A stretch of DNA of 64,000 bases, taken from positions 1 through 64,000 of the forward strand of contig NZ_BMKK01000013.1 of NCBI RefSeq assembly GCF_014644295.1. The letters are read 5' to 3'. Below, piece after piece: positions 34,651-43,396 of the stretch (positions are counted from its first letter, which is position 1; each line of letters starts with the position of its first letter). This DNA is from Emticicia aquatilis. GTDB lineage: Bacteria; Bacteroidota; Bacteroidia; Cytophagales; Spirosomataceae. The translations under genes were made by a program, and so were the position numbers. The notes beneath the pieces are model-generated. The model saw only the letters and a program-made list of their open reading frames with translations, had not been told where the DNA came from and ran no database searches.

Positions 34651-35496
34651 CTACTGGTTAGAGTTGGCTTTATACTCCCTCGGACTCACGCCTTTTAATT
34701 GTTTAAATGTTTTATTGAAGTGCGAGATATTATTAAAACCCACTTCAAAACAAATATCAGCAATAGGTTTGTTTTCAAACAACAAACGGCAAGCTTGATT
34801 GATTCGATATTCGTTTACGAAGTCAGTATAGGTTATGTGCGAAATTTTCTTGAAATATCGACAAAAAGATGGAACGGTCAGATTTGCTAAATCGGCAACG
34901 GCTTGAATATCAATGCTTTTTTGGTAGTTCTGCTCCACGTATTCATAAACTCTGTTGATGCGGTCTTCATCTTTATGATTAAAATCAAAACGTTTTTCGG
35001 CGGCATTTAGTACCGAAAATTCGTTAGTTGTAGCAAGTGTATGAAAGATATTCAGCAACTCAACAAGCCTTTCAAAGTGTGAAAGCGTAAGCATTTTTTG
35101 AAGTTTAGCAGCTACAATCTTTCTGGCTTTTCCTTGAAAAGAAAGTCCTTGCTTTGCTCGCTCGAAAAGTTCTCTAATGTGCTGCAATTCAGGTTTTTGC
35201 ATAAACTCTTCGCCCAAAAAATCTTTGCGGAGTTGCACCACAATTTCTTCGTGTTCGCCAATTACTCCGTAACCAAAACCTGTATGTGGTAGGTCGGGGC
35301 CAATAAAAACCAATTCGCCTTCTTCGTAGTTTTTTAGGTGTTCGCCAATGTGGAGTTTTCCAGAACCTTTTCTTACAAAAACAATTTCGTATTCGGGATG
35401 ATAATGCCAAAAATAGCGGTCATTTTCTGACTTCCAATGAATCAGACGAAATGAGCTACCAGTATCGGGTGAGATTTTTTCGTACTCAACTTTCAT
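34651..35496 (-). CDS. AraC-type regulator with N-terminal cupin
   Basis: A 281-residue regulator. The N-terminal half is a cupin-like sensor with the conserved FWHYHPEYEIVFVRKGSGKLHIGE and FIGPDLPHTGFGYG. The C-terminal 100 residues are the AraC DNA-binding pair, with DIQAVADLANLTVPSFCRYFKKISHITYTDFVNEYR and IADICFEVGFNNISHFNKTFKQLKGVSPREYK. Such proteins bind a sugar or related ligand in the cupin and activate nearby genes. It is a clear paralogue of the regulator at 54320, sharing the WHYHPEYEIV and HFLEDFLGE-type segments. The next gene downstream is pruA; control of it is possible but unproven. Confidence 0.9.
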   Translation of the reverse strand: MKVEYEKISPDTGSSFRLIHWKSENDRYFWHYHPEYEIVFVRKGSGKLHIGEHLKNYEEGELVFIGPDLPHTGFGYGVIGEHEEIVVQLRKDFLGEEFMQKPELQHIRELFERAKQGLSFQGKARKIVAAKLQKMLTLSHFERLVELLNIFHTLATTNEFSVLNAAEKRFDFNHKDEDRINRVYEYVEQNYQKSIDIQAVADLANLTVPSFCRYFKKISHITYTDFVNEYRINQACRLLFENKPIADICFEVGFNNISHFNKTFKQLKGVSPREYKANSNQ

Positions 35497-35694
35497 GCTT
35501 TATTATCATTATACGTTCAACAAATGTATAAATAATGTTAATAAAGCACAAGTATTAGATAATGATGGAGTAGTTTATTTGGAAGATTTCTATCAATTTT
35601 GCATCAGAAAAGAATTGATTACCTTTCTGAGACATTCAGAAATACTTTTACCTATGACGAGTTTTTGAGCGAAGCCATTGGCCTCGCTCATTTT

Positions 35695-36270
35695 TTATGC
35701 TTTTTTCAGAAATTCAATCATTTTTGCTACGGCTAAGCCTCGATGGCTGATTGGATTTTTCTCTTCCATTGTCATTTCGGCAAAAGTGCGGTCATAGCCT
35801 TCGGGCATGAAAATTGGGTCGTAGCCAAATCCTTTTTCTCCGTGCTTTTCGTGTGTAATTTTTCCCCGAATAATACCCTCGAAAAAGTTAGGTTTACCAT
35901 CAATAAGCAATGTAATTACACTTCTAAATTGTGCCGCACGGTTTTCAACTCCTTTGAGGGTTTCGAGTAGTTTATCAATATTTTTTGCGTGATTGCCATG
36001 TTCGCCTGCGTAACGTGCCGAGAAAACCCCAGGTTCTCCATTGAGTGCATCGACTTCTAAGCCAGAGTCATCGGCAATGCAGTCGATTTGAAAACGCTCC
36101 CAAACATACATGGCTTTTTGTAGAGAATTACCGTCGAAAGTATCGGCTGTTTCGGGAATATCATCAAAACAACCAATTTCGTTGAGGGTTTGTAACTGAA
36201 ATTTATCGCCCAGAAGTGCTTGTAATTCTTCTACTTTATGGGCATTATTTGTGGCGAGACAGAGTTTCAT
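35695..36270 (-). CDS. rdgB: XTP/dITP diphosphatase (RdgB/HAM1)
   Basis: A 191-residue house-cleaning pyrophosphatase that hydrolyses dITP and XTP to monophosphates and so keeps inosine and xanthine out of DNA and RNA. I start at the ATG at 36270, directly before the conserved KLCLATNNAHKVEEL; the longer frame adds an unrelated 21 residues. Further motifs are CIADDSGLEVDALNGEPGVFSARYAGEHG (metal and substrate binding), KHGEKGFGYDPIFMPEGYDRTFAEM and NPISHRGLAVAKM. The gene stands 120 bases after prfA on the same strand, with a Bacteroidota-type repeat in the gap. Confidence 0.95.
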   Translation of the reverse strand: MKLCLATNNAHKVEELQALLGDKFQLQTLNEIGCFDDIPETADTFDGNSLQKAMYVWERFQIDCIADDSGLEVDALNGEPGVFSARYAGEHGNHAKNIDKLLETLKGVENRAAQFRSVITLLIDGKPNFFEGIIRGKITHEKHGEKGFGYDPIFMPEGYDRTFAEMTMEEKNPISHRGLAVAKMIEFLKKA

Positions 36271-36290
36271 TTTGGGAGATTTGTGGAGTT

Positions 36291-36345
36291 TTGAACATTT
36301 TTTTACCACGGAGGTTCGCTGAGTAAAAATCACAGAGTTACACGA
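36291..36345. repeat. Common intergenic repeat (ACCACGGAGGTTCGCTGAG type)
   Basis: The gap between rdgB and prfA holds ACCACGGAGGTTCGCTGAG followed by CACAGAGTTACACGAAG, a phrase I know from many Bacteroidota intergenic regions, where it is half of a longer palindromic unit. The rest of the unit is not recognised here. Confidence 0.4.
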
Positions 36346-36390
36346 AGTTATTTTTCAATCGTGCAACTCTATCATAAATATAACGCAAAT

Positions 36391-37470
36391 TTACGCCACA
36401 GCCATTGCTCCTTCTTTCATTTTTTCGGCATTATCAGCCATGCGTAATTGCTCAATAAATCCACCGATTTCGCCTTCCATTACAGTTGGTAGATTATAGA
36501 CTGTATAGCCAATACGGTGGTCGGTTACACGGCTTTGGGCGTAATTGTATGTTCTGATTTTGTCCGAACGGTCGCCATTTCCTACCAAACCTTTACGTTC
36601 GGCCGAAATTGCTTCATTGTGCTTGGCCATTTCCATTTCGTAAAGTCTCGAACGCAAAACCGAAAGAGCTTTTTCACGGTTTTTGATTTGCGAACGCTCA
36701 TCTTGACAAGAAACCGTTACGCCCGTTGGAATATGCACCATACGAACTGCGGAATAAGTGGTATTTACTGACTGCCCACCCGCACCCGACGAACAGAAAG
36801 TATCAATTCTAACGTCGTTCATGTTAATCGTTAAGTCAACTTCATCAGCTTCGGGAAGAGCTGCTACCGTAGCGGCTGATGTATGCACGCGGCCTTGAGA
36901 TTCGGTAGCAGGTACACGCTGCACACGATGCACGCCCGACTCATATTTGAGCTTTCCGTAAACGTCATCTCCCTCTACCTGCACCACAATTTCTTTATAG
37001 CCACCCGCAGTTCCTTCGTTGTGGTCAAGAAGTGTCATTCTCCAACCTTGTTTTTCGATGAAACGTTGGTACATTCTGAATAAATCGCCCGCAAAAATTG
37101 AGGCTTCGTCGCCACCTGTTCCTGCTCTAATTTCGAGGATTACGTTTTTGCTATCGTTCGGGTCTTTCGGAATGAGCATTTCTTTTAGAATTGCTTCTAA
37201 TTCATCTCGTTTTGGCAAAAGCTCATCTAATTCTTCTTTTGCCAAATCACGCATGTCTTCGTCTTTTTCATTGGCAATAATATCTTTTGCACCTTCGATA
37301 TTTGAAAGTACATTTTTATAAACCTTTAGTTGGTTGACGATTTTCTCCAAATCTTTGTATTCTTTACTCAAACGAGTAAACTTCGTCATATCAGACACGA
37401 TTTCGGGCATCGTCATCTGCTGCGAAACTTCTTCGTAGCGTTCTCTTATGGCTTCTAATTGCTCTAACAT
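36391..37470 (-). CDS. prfA: Peptide chain release factor 1
   Basis: A 359-residue class I release factor that ends translation at UAA and UAG. The anticodon-mimic tripeptide PAT is in RVPATESQGRVHTS, which separates it from RF2 (SPF). The GGQ catalytic loop is in CSSGAGGQSVNTTYSAVRMVH near residue 235. N-terminal coiled coil, length and C-terminal end are normal. It lies in a minus-strand series with rdgB but with a separating gap. Nothing is unusual. Confidence 0.97.
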   Translation of the reverse strand: MLEQLEAIRERYEEVSQQMTMPEIVSDMTKFTRLSKEYKDLEKIVNQLKVYKNVLSNIEGAKDIIANEKDEDMRDLAKEELDELLPKRDELEAILKEMLIPKDPNDSKNVILEIRAGTGGDEASIFAGDLFRMYQRFIEKQGWRMTLLDHNEGTAGGYKEIVVQVEGDDVYGKLKYESGVHRVQRVPATESQGRVHTSAATVAALPEADEVDLTINMNDVRIDTFCSSGAGGQSVNTTYSAVRMVHIPTGVTVSCQDERSQIKNREKALSVLRSRLYEMEMAKHNEAISAERKGLVGNGDRSDKIRTYNYAQSRVTDHRIGYTVYNLPTVMEGEIGGFIEQLRMADNAEKMKEGAMAVA

Positions 37471-37536
37471 ATAAGTAGTTATTTGTTACTTGTTATTTGA
37501 AACTGGTGTTTTGTGAATTTTTTCTGTCTGTAAGAA

Positions 37537-37556
37537 GAGCGTCCAATTTGGACGTT
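37537..37556. repeat. Small palindrome upstream of prfA
   Basis: AGCGTCCAATTTGGACGTT is an 8-base inverted repeat without a T tract. It lies between prfA and the DUF2911 gene. Confidence 0.4.
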
Positions 37557-37569
37557 CCTACAAAAATAA

Positions 37570-37616
37570 AAACGTGGCACATCTCATTATCGTTCATAAC
37601 AAGATGTGCCACGTTT
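37570..37616 (-). terminator. Terminator after the DUF2911 gene
   Basis: AAACGTGGCACATCT (37570-37584) pairs perfectly with AGATGTGCCACGTTT (37602-37616); on the minus strand it is followed by TTTATTTTTG. It starts 12 bases after the stop codon. Confidence 0.8.
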
Positions 37617-37627
37617 AGGTATTCTCT

Positions 37628-38479
37628 CTAATATCCTTTTTTACACTGAGCCAAAACCGCTTGGTTTAACTTGATGTAAGCATCATCGCCTGCTTTTTTA
37701 GCCAATTCCATTGATTTTTCAGCATTCGGAATTGCTACTGCACAATTATTTTGTTTGGCGGCAATGCGTGCCACGAGTTGGTATGTCCAATATTCTTTTT
37801 CTTTTTCAACAACCTTATTGGCCCATGTCAGTGCTTGGTCGAGTTTTACACCTTTTTGGTAATAAAAATCGGCAGCCGAGAAGTAGGTGTCAGTTGTGGC
37901 ATCGGGTTTTGCGGTTTTTTCGGCAATTTCGGCCATTATTTTCTCATCAACACCTCTTTGTTCGATTTTGAATCGCACTTCAGTACTTTCCCATTTGATT
38001 GAAAGCTCGGTACTGGTTGGTGTAAATTCCACAAAATCAATCGTCATTTTCTCTGTAAATTCTTGTGGTTGAATTGGCTGAACGTTGAAGCGAATCACAT
38101 CTTTATTGATGTCGTAGCCATACGAACCCCATTGTTTATCATCACGGTTGAAGATAATTGTCCATTCGCTTTTGCCAGGAATTGTATAAAGTCCATAACT
38201 TCCTGCTTTCATTACAGCACCATGAACATATACTTCATCATCAAATTTGATAGAGGTGATTTTATTCGCACCCGTACGCCATACTTTTCCGTATGGCACT
38301 AAATCACCAAATATTTTACGACCTTTTACCGATGGTCGGCTATAATCAATCGTAATTTTTGTAAGGCCAAGCGTTTGCGAAAGTGTCGTTGACGGACTCG
38401 CCGCTGGCGTATTTATCTGAGCAAAACTTGTTGATGATGCTAAAATTATAAACAGCAAATTTTTAAGAAAACGGTTCAT
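37628..38479 (-). CDS. DUF2911 domain protein, exported
   Basis: A 283-residue protein with a signal peptide (MNRFLKNLLFIILASSTSFAQ). Residues about 30-165 are the DUF2911 domain: PSTTLSQTLGLTKITIDYSRPSVKGRKIFGDLVPYGKVWRTGANK, the phrase common to the family, then the VHGAVMKAGSYGLYTIPGKSEWTIIFNRD segment. The C-terminal 100 residues contain TPR-like helices (ALTWANKVVEKEKEYWTYQLVARIAAKQNN). Function is unknown; Bacteroidota carry many copies. It is divergent from the acyl-CoA ligase gene, with a long palindrome in the space between. Confidence 0.88.
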   Translation of the reverse strand: MNRFLKNLLFIILASSTSFAQINTPAASPSTTLSQTLGLTKITIDYSRPSVKGRKIFGDLVPYGKVWRTGANKITSIKFDDEVYVHGAVMKAGSYGLYTIPGKSEWTIIFNRDDKQWGSYGYDINKDVIRFNVQPIQPQEFTEKMTIDFVEFTPTSTELSIKWESTEVRFKIEQRGVDEKIMAEIAEKTAKPDATTDTYFSAADFYYQKGVKLDQALTWANKVVEKEKEYWTYQLVARIAAKQNNCAVAIPNAEKSMELAKKAGDDAYIKLNQAVLAQCKKGY

Positions 38480-38599
38480 TTCTTTGAGGGTTAGTAATTT
38501 GGTGCAAAGTTACGCTATATCTTTTGTTGTTTGTGCGTTTTGAATGATTTTTTACGATTTAGGCTTGCTAAATGCCGTATTCATCACCTCTACGAGAGA

Positions 38600-38641
38600 T
38601 ATTTCCATAGCGAAGGGGCTGCAACCCCTTCGCTATGGAAA
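38600..38641. repeat. REP-like perfect palindrome in a divergent intergenic region
   Basis: ATTTCCATAGCGAAGGGG (38600-38617) pairs perfectly over 18 bases with CCCCTTCGCTATGGAAAT (38624-38641), with loop CTGCAA. It lies between two divergently transcribed genes and no T tract follows, so it is a REP-like element rather than a terminator. Confidence 0.85.
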
Positions 38642-38763
38642 TGATGTTACGATAAACAAATTCTTGTTTTTTGTTAAAATTTAACGTCAAATAAAACAAT
38701 TTTTTCTTTTCAAAGTACTATAATAAATCTATCTTGCAAAGACCAAATAACCTGTTAGAAACC

Positions 38764-40302
38764 ATGTTTAACTTATCAACTGTCTTAGAACATCACGCTC
38801 GAAACTCCGCCAATAAAGAGGCTTTAATATTTGCTGATAAACGAATTACGTTTGCTCAGCTCGATGCCGCTGCCAATCAGATTGCCAATGGTTTGGCTTT
38901 GCTCGGCATTGGCTACGGCGATAAAGTGGCTCTGACTTGTCCGAACTTGCCCTATTTTCCGATGATTTATTTCGGAATCTTGAAAACTGGTGCATCGGTT
39001 GTGCCATTGAGTGTATTGCTGAAACGCCACGAAATTGCCTATCATTTGCAAGATTCTGATGCAAAAGCTTATTTTTGCTTTGTAGGCACGCCCGAAATGC
39101 CAATGGGTCAGGAAGGACACGCTGGTTTTGAAATGACCAATTCGTGTGAGCATTTTTTTATGATTACACCCACGTTTACTGATGTTTCGCCGATTGAAGG
39201 AACAAAGACAATGGGAATGTTGATGGCAGGAAAATCGCCTGCTTTTCAGAGTTATTTTACTTCACCCGACGATACTGCGGTAATTATTTATACTTCTGGT
39301 ACCACTGGCCGACCAAAAGGTGCCGAACTTACGCACTCAAATATTTTCTTGAACGCTAATCTGAGCAAAGATTTGCAGGATTTGAACTACAATGATAAAA
39401 CAATGCTGGTTTTGCCACTTTTCCACATTTTTGGGCAAGTGGTGTGCATGATTGCCAGTATTTATCGAGGCTCAACGGCCGTGCTTGTGCCAAGATTTGA
39501 TGCCGAAATGGTGCTTTCGTTGATTCAGAGTGAAAAAATTACGCACTTTGCGGGCGTGCCGACGATGTATTGGGGACTTTTGAGTTATCCAGAAGCCAAT
39601 AAATTTGATTCGAGTTCGCTGCGGGTTTGCTTGTCGGGTGGAGCGGCTTTGCCTGTGCAGGTGCTGAAAGACTTTGAAGCAAAATATAATGTTGCAATTT
39701 TGGAAGGCTACGGAATGTCGGAAGGTTCGCCAGTGGTTACATTTAATCACCCAGACCGTGTGCGTAAGCCAGGGTCGGTCGGAACACCCGTTTGGGGAGT
39801 GGAAGTTTGTATAAAAGATGAAAACGGCAACGAACTCGGAGCAAACGAAAAAGGCGAATTGTGCTACCGTGGACACAACGTAACGAAAGGGTATTACAAA
39901 CGCCCCGATGCTACGGCCGAAAGTATCAAAAACGGTTGGTTACACTCAGGCGATATTGCCATCAGAGACGACGACGGTTATTATTTTATCGTTGACCGCA
40001 CCAAAGACATGATTATTCGTGGTGGTTTTAATGTTTATCCACGAGAAGTCGAAGAAGTAATGATGCAACATTCAGCTATTTCGATGGTGGCAGTAATTGG
40101 CATACCAAGCGACGAATATGGTGAAGAAATAAAAGCTTGTGTGGTACTAAAACCCGATGCTCAAATAACGGAACAAGAATTAATTGTTTGGACAAAAGAA
40201 CGTATTGCATCCTATAAATATCCTCGTGTGGTAGAGTTTAAGAGTAGCTTACCGATGGGAGCTTCTGGGAAGATTTTGAAGCGAGAATTGAGAGGGAAGT
40301 AA
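38764..40302 (+). CDS. Long-chain fatty-acid--CoA ligase (AMP-binding)
   Basis: A 512-residue member of the ANL adenylating superfamily. The ATG at 38764 follows a RBS-like region; the longer frame starts with TTG. It forms an acyl-adenylate and then the CoA thioester. The phosphate loop IYTSGTTGRPKGAE is near residue 175, followed by LEGYGMSEGSPVVTFN, GWLHSGDIAIRDDDGYYFIVDRTKDMIIRGGFNVYPREVEEV and a C-terminal MGASGKILKRELR with the catalytic lysine. The pattern is that of FadD-like ligases; substrate range cannot be told. It stands alone and is closed by a perfect hairpin. Confidence 0.93.
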   Translation: MFNLSTVLEHHARNSANKEALIFADKRITFAQLDAAANQIANGLALLGIGYGDKVALTCPNLPYFPMIYFGILKTGASVVPLSVLLKRHEIAYHLQDSDAKAYFCFVGTPEMPMGQEGHAGFEMTNSCEHFFMITPTFTDVSPIEGTKTMGMLMAGKSPAFQSYFTSPDDTAVIIYTSGTTGRPKGAELTHSNIFLNANLSKDLQDLNYNDKTMLVLPLFHIFGQVVCMIASIYRGSTAVLVPRFDAEMVLSLIQSEKITHFAGVPTMYWGLLSYPEANKFDSSSLRVCLSGGAALPVQVLKDFEAKYNVAILEGYGMSEGSPVVTFNHPDRVRKPGSVGTPVWGVEVCIKDENGNELGANEKGELCYRGHNVTKGYYKRPDATAESIKNGWLHSGDIAIRDDDGYYFIVDRTKDMIIRGGFNVYPREVEEVMMQHSAISMVAVIGIPSDEYGEEIKACVVLKPDAQITEQELIVWTKERIASYKYPRVVEFKSSLPMGASGKILKRELRGK

Positions 40303-40316
40303 TAGTTGAATTTTAT

Positions 40317-40363
40317 ACGGAAGTCTTCGCTTTAAGGGGAACGCCCAGTTCGAAGACTTCCGT
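40317..40363. terminator. Hairpin between the acyl-CoA ligase and hypothetical genes
   Basis: ACGGAAGTCTTCG (40317-40329) pairs perfectly with CGAAGACTTCCGT (40351-40363). The two flanking genes converge here, so it may end either transcript. No strong T tract is present. Confidence 0.6.
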
Positions 40364-40367
40364 CAGT

Positions 40368-41279
40368 TTAATCCTTAGAATAACGCAAAATTACTTCATC
40401 GCCAAAACGTGAAACGGAGGCAATCAAATACTTTTTATTTTCGATGATAAGAAAATCAGGGTGATTACTATTATTATTTTTAGAGTTAAATTCTTCGTTT
40501 TCCTTGCGAAATAAAAGCCTTAGAAAAGATTTATTTTTGTAGGTCAAATAGGGCAATATATTATACATAGACAAATAATATTTCTTGCTATTAAGTATAA
40601 ATTCTCCTTCTAAATGCTCAGATAGCTCTATCGAAAGATGTAATTCTTGCTCTGTTTTGTTAGGATAGCCTACACCAGTATTATATGGAACAGGTTTGAT
40701 TAAAATATTTCTCGAATACCGAGTAGTGTCATAAAAGCCTTCGACTTTTATCTCAACGGCCGTTACTTCTTCGTCCAAAAATTTATTGACCTCTTTACTG
40801 CTAAAGAAACCAGCTTGGTCTGGCTTAAAACTTTCAGGTATAAAATCGAAAGCAAATATGTGGTCGTTATTGAAATTATAATCTCCGTTTTGGTCAATTA
40901 TTACAACCTTTTTACCATCAGAATATGTTCCTACCAAGCAATAAACTATACTCTTGGAGCGGCCTTTATAAACTTTAGAAGAATCAAAGTCAAAAATTTT
41001 AGTTCTTGCTGTAAAATCAACTTCTGTCATTAAGTTATTTTTTAAATCTTGATAAGCCGAATGTTCAGGAAAGACAGAGAAACGCTTGATGATAAAACTT
41101 TTGAGGTTTTCAACAATCATAAATTTTGAAATATCTTTTTCTAAAGAAAGAACAGGACGAGAACGAATAGATTTAACATGACCTGCTTTTAATGTCATTT
41201 TTACTACAATGGTATCTTGTGAAAAAGCAAGATGAGCAACGAAGGTAAAAATTAGTAAAAGTTTAGATTGTGTGTTCAT
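40368..41279 (-). CDS. Secreted hypothetical protein
   Basis: A 303-residue protein starting with a signal peptide from the ATG at 41279 (MNTQSKLLLIFTFVAHLAFS). It is rich in Lys, Asn and hydrophobic residues and shows no motif that I recognise. A segment VVIIDQNGDYNFNNDHIFAFDF (about residues 120-145) resembles a calcium-binding-like DxNxD loop of some secreted proteins. Length and composition suggest a beta-rich extracytoplasmic protein. It is closed off by a hairpin on one side and by the 660-base repeat region on the other, so it appears to be a single-gene unit. No function is proposed. Confidence 0.55.
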   Translation of the reverse strand: MNTQSKLLLIFTFVAHLAFSQDTIVVKMTLKAGHVKSIRSRPVLSLEKDISKFMIVENLKSFIIKRFSVFPEHSAYQDLKNNLMTEVDFTARTKIFDFDSSKVYKGRSKSIVYCLVGTYSDGKKVVIIDQNGDYNFNNDHIFAFDFIPESFKPDQAGFFSSKEVNKFLDEEVTAVEIKVEGFYDTTRYSRNILIKPVPYNTGVGYPNKTEQELHLSIELSEHLEGEFILNSKKYYLSMYNILPYLTYKNKSFLRLLFRKENEEFNSKNNNSNHPDFLIIENKKYLIASVSRFGDEVILRYSKD

Positions 41280-41370
41280 GGAGGTTGAAGAATAAAGTTT
41301 AAACAAATTTAACCTTTTTTCTGAAAACCCATAATCTGAATTAAGTAAAACAGCTTAGAGAATGGCAATG
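41280..41370. other. Upstream region of the hypothetical gene
   Basis: This is the leader side of the minus-strand hypothetical gene; I see no strong promoter element here. The repeat pair begins at 41371. Confidence 0.4.
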
Positions 41371-41614
41371 AAATCATTTTATTTTTAAGCCTGAAAGGTT
41401 TTAAGCTCATTAACTAAGGGCATCGCCCTTAGAAAAGTGATGTACAAAAATGCAGAAAGCCCTGAAAGGGCGAAATAATTTTGGTAATATTTCGGCTTGT
41501 ATTGCCCTTTCTGGGCTTGGGTTTTAGTAGAGCAGATTTTCTAAATAGAGCGATGCTCTATCTTAATGTGTCAAGCCCTTTCAGGGCAATACTATTGTAT
41601 TTGTTTGACTTGCT
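41371..41614. repeat. Palindrome-rich 244-bp intergenic repeat, copy 1
   Basis: Contains four short palindromes: TAAGGGCATCGCCCTTA, GCCCTGAAAGGGC, its inverse GCCCTTTCTGGGC, and AGAGCGATGCTCT with AAGCCCTTTCAGGGC near the end. The copy is followed after 13 bases by copy 2 in the same orientation. Confidence 0.9.
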
Positions 41615-41627
41615 GCAAAAGCGTATT

Positions 41628-41871
41628 AAAATCATTCTATTTTAAGCCTGAAAGGTTTTAAGCTCATTAACTAAGGGCATCGCCCTTAGAAAAGTAATGT
41701 ACAAAAACGCCTAAAGCACTGAAAGGGCGAAATATTTTTGGTAATATTCGGCTTGTATTGCCCTTTCAGGGCTTGGGTTTTTAGTAGGGCAGATTTTCTA
41801 AATAGAGCGATGCTCTATCTTAATGTGTCAAGCCCTTTCAGGGCAATACTATTGTGTTCGTTTAACCTGCT
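41628..41871. repeat. Palindrome-rich 244-bp intergenic repeat, copy 2
   Basis: Almost the same 244 bases as copy 1 with scattered substitutions and a few single-base indels. The arrangement of the palindromes is kept. It carries no ORF, so it is a REP/MITE-like element rather than a coding sequence. Confidence 0.9.
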
Positions 41872-41880
41872 TAGAAAATA

Positions 41881-41907
41881 AAAAAGGAGCATTTTATGCT
41901 CCTTTTC
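41881..41907 (-). terminator. Terminator of the Gfo/Idh operon
   Basis: AAAAGGAGCAT and ATGCTCCTTTT form a perfect 11-base stem around TTT. On the minus strand it follows the stop of the Gfo/Idh gene at 41941 and ends in a T run (TTTTATTTT). Confidence 0.8.
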
Positions 41908-41940
41908 TTGTAAAAATATCTAATGCGGTCGGATAAAATT

Positions 41941-43311
41941 TTAATACTTAAACGGTTTTCCACCAGCCAAAACTTCTTGATTTTTTGCATCGAATGTTAC
42001 TTTCAAGCCGGTACGGTAAGCTGCATTTGACATGATTGTAGCGATTGAGTGCGAATAACCCGCTTCTATTGGAGCGTGAGGCGTTTTGCGGCTACGTACA
42101 CATTCCATCCAGTTTTTGATGTGGTTGAATGTCAACGGGTCGCCACCAGTATTTGCACCTGACTCAACTTTTTGTCCTTCAAGTTTAATTTTTGGCAATA
42201 AGTTAGCCTTCAAGCCCATTGCTGATGCTTCACGCTCACGTAAGCCACCAGTATCTGAAATCTCGTTAGTGTCAAGATTAATCATACCACCATTTGAGTA
42301 GTATAATTCTTTTGTATCACCCGCAGCGTTTGAGAAACGACTTGTGAATTGTACTTGGAAGCCAGTAGAAGGGTCGTTTATTGGGCCGTAATCGAATACT
42401 ACTGTTAACGTATCGGCGTTTGTACGGCCATCTTTCCATTGATAAATTCCACCGTTGGCAACTACACTACGTGGGTGTGGCAAGCCCGAGAACCAGTGAA
42501 CTGTATCAATTTGGTGGCTCATCCATTGCCCAGGGATACCCGAAGAATAAGGCCAGAATAAACGATATTCTAAATATTTACGTGGGTCGAACGGAACCAT
42601 CGGACGATTCATCAAATAGCGTTTCCAATCAACATCCGATTCTTTCAAGTCTTTTACCAATTCTGGTCTTCTCCAACGACCTGGTTGGTTTACGTTCCAC
42701 ATTAATTCAACCATTACGATTGGGCCAAACTTACCAGATTTGATGAAATCTTCTGCCGCAAAGTAGTTTTCTCCACTACGGCGTTGTGAACCAATCTGTA
42801 CGATTTTACCTGACTCTTTTACTGCTTTCAATACCGCACGGTTATCTTCCATTGTTTCGGCCAGTGGTTTTTCGGTGTAAGTATCGCAACCTGCTTTTAC
42901 CGCCTCGATTGTGTGCAAAGCGTGTTGAAAATCGGCAGTTGAGATAAATACGGCATCAACCATTTTAGAGTTGTAAAGTTCTTCGTTGTTACGGAAAACC
43001 TTCACATCACTACCTAATTGCTTATCAAGATAAGCTTTTCCTTCTTCACGACGGCGATTCCACAAGTCAGAAAGTGCTACCATTTCAAAGTTCATGCCTT
43101 TTGAAAGCTCTTTGAATGGCCCTACGTGTGAGGCACGGTGGCGGTCAGAGAAACCTACGCAACCTACACGAACACGGTCATTGGCACCGATGATTTTGCC
43201 ATAACTTTTGGCCGAAAAACTGCCTGTTGGTTTTGCAAAAGCAGAGCCTCCAACGGCTACCCCCGCACTTGCAATAACCGACTTGATAATAAAATCTCTA
43301 CGAGTTGTCAT
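41941..43311 (-). CDS. Tat-exported Gfo/Idh/MocA-family oxidoreductase
   Basis: A 456-residue NAD(P)-dependent oxidoreductase with a twin-arginine signal peptide (TTRRDFIIKS, then ASAGVAVGGSAFA). The Rossmann part includes RVGCVGFSDRHRASHV (nucleotide-binding glycines in a variant form), DAVFISTADFQHALHTIEAVKAGCDTYTEKPLAETMEDNR (the EKP motif, with catalytic Lys) and the C-terminal Gfo/Idh beta-domain. Tat export points to a folded cofactor. Such enzymes oxidise a sugar hydroxyl to a 3-keto sugar or exchange cofactors. It is the last gene of a DUF1080-GH3-oxidoreductase run on the minus strand, so sugar oxidation as part of glycoside cleavage is likely. Confidence 0.9.
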   Translation of the reverse strand: MTTRRDFIIKSVIASAGVAVGGSAFAKPTGSFSAKSYGKIIGANDRVRVGCVGFSDRHRASHVGPFKELSKGMNFEMVALSDLWNRRREEGKAYLDKQLGSDVKVFRNNEELYNSKMVDAVFISTADFQHALHTIEAVKAGCDTYTEKPLAETMEDNRAVLKAVKESGKIVQIGSQRRSGENYFAAEDFIKSGKFGPIVMVELMWNVNQPGRWRRPELVKDLKESDVDWKRYLMNRPMVPFDPRKYLEYRLFWPYSSGIPGQWMSHQIDTVHWFSGLPHPRSVVANGGIYQWKDGRTNADTLTVVFDYGPINDPSTGFQVQFTSRFSNAAGDTKELYYSNGGMINLDTNEISDTGGLREREASAMGLKANLLPKIKLEGQKVESGANTGGDPLTFNHIKNWMECVRSRKTPHAPIEAGYSHSIATIMSNAAYRTGLKVTFDAKNQEVLAGGKPFKY

Positions 43312-43396
43312 AGTTTTATACTGATTGAATATTTGCTAATTGTATTGTTGTAAATCTAATAAAAATTTTAAATTTTCAGTGGTTTTTTCTACCAAA

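Noticed and set aside
37537-37556. Small palindrome considered as a LysR/AraC operator for prfA
   Set aside because: No regulatory context for a release factor gene; it is more likely a short REP-type palindrome.
41371-41871. Tandem repeat considered as CRISPR or tRNA cluster
   Set aside because: Only two long copies, palindromic content without spacer pattern, and no tRNA cloverleaf signs.
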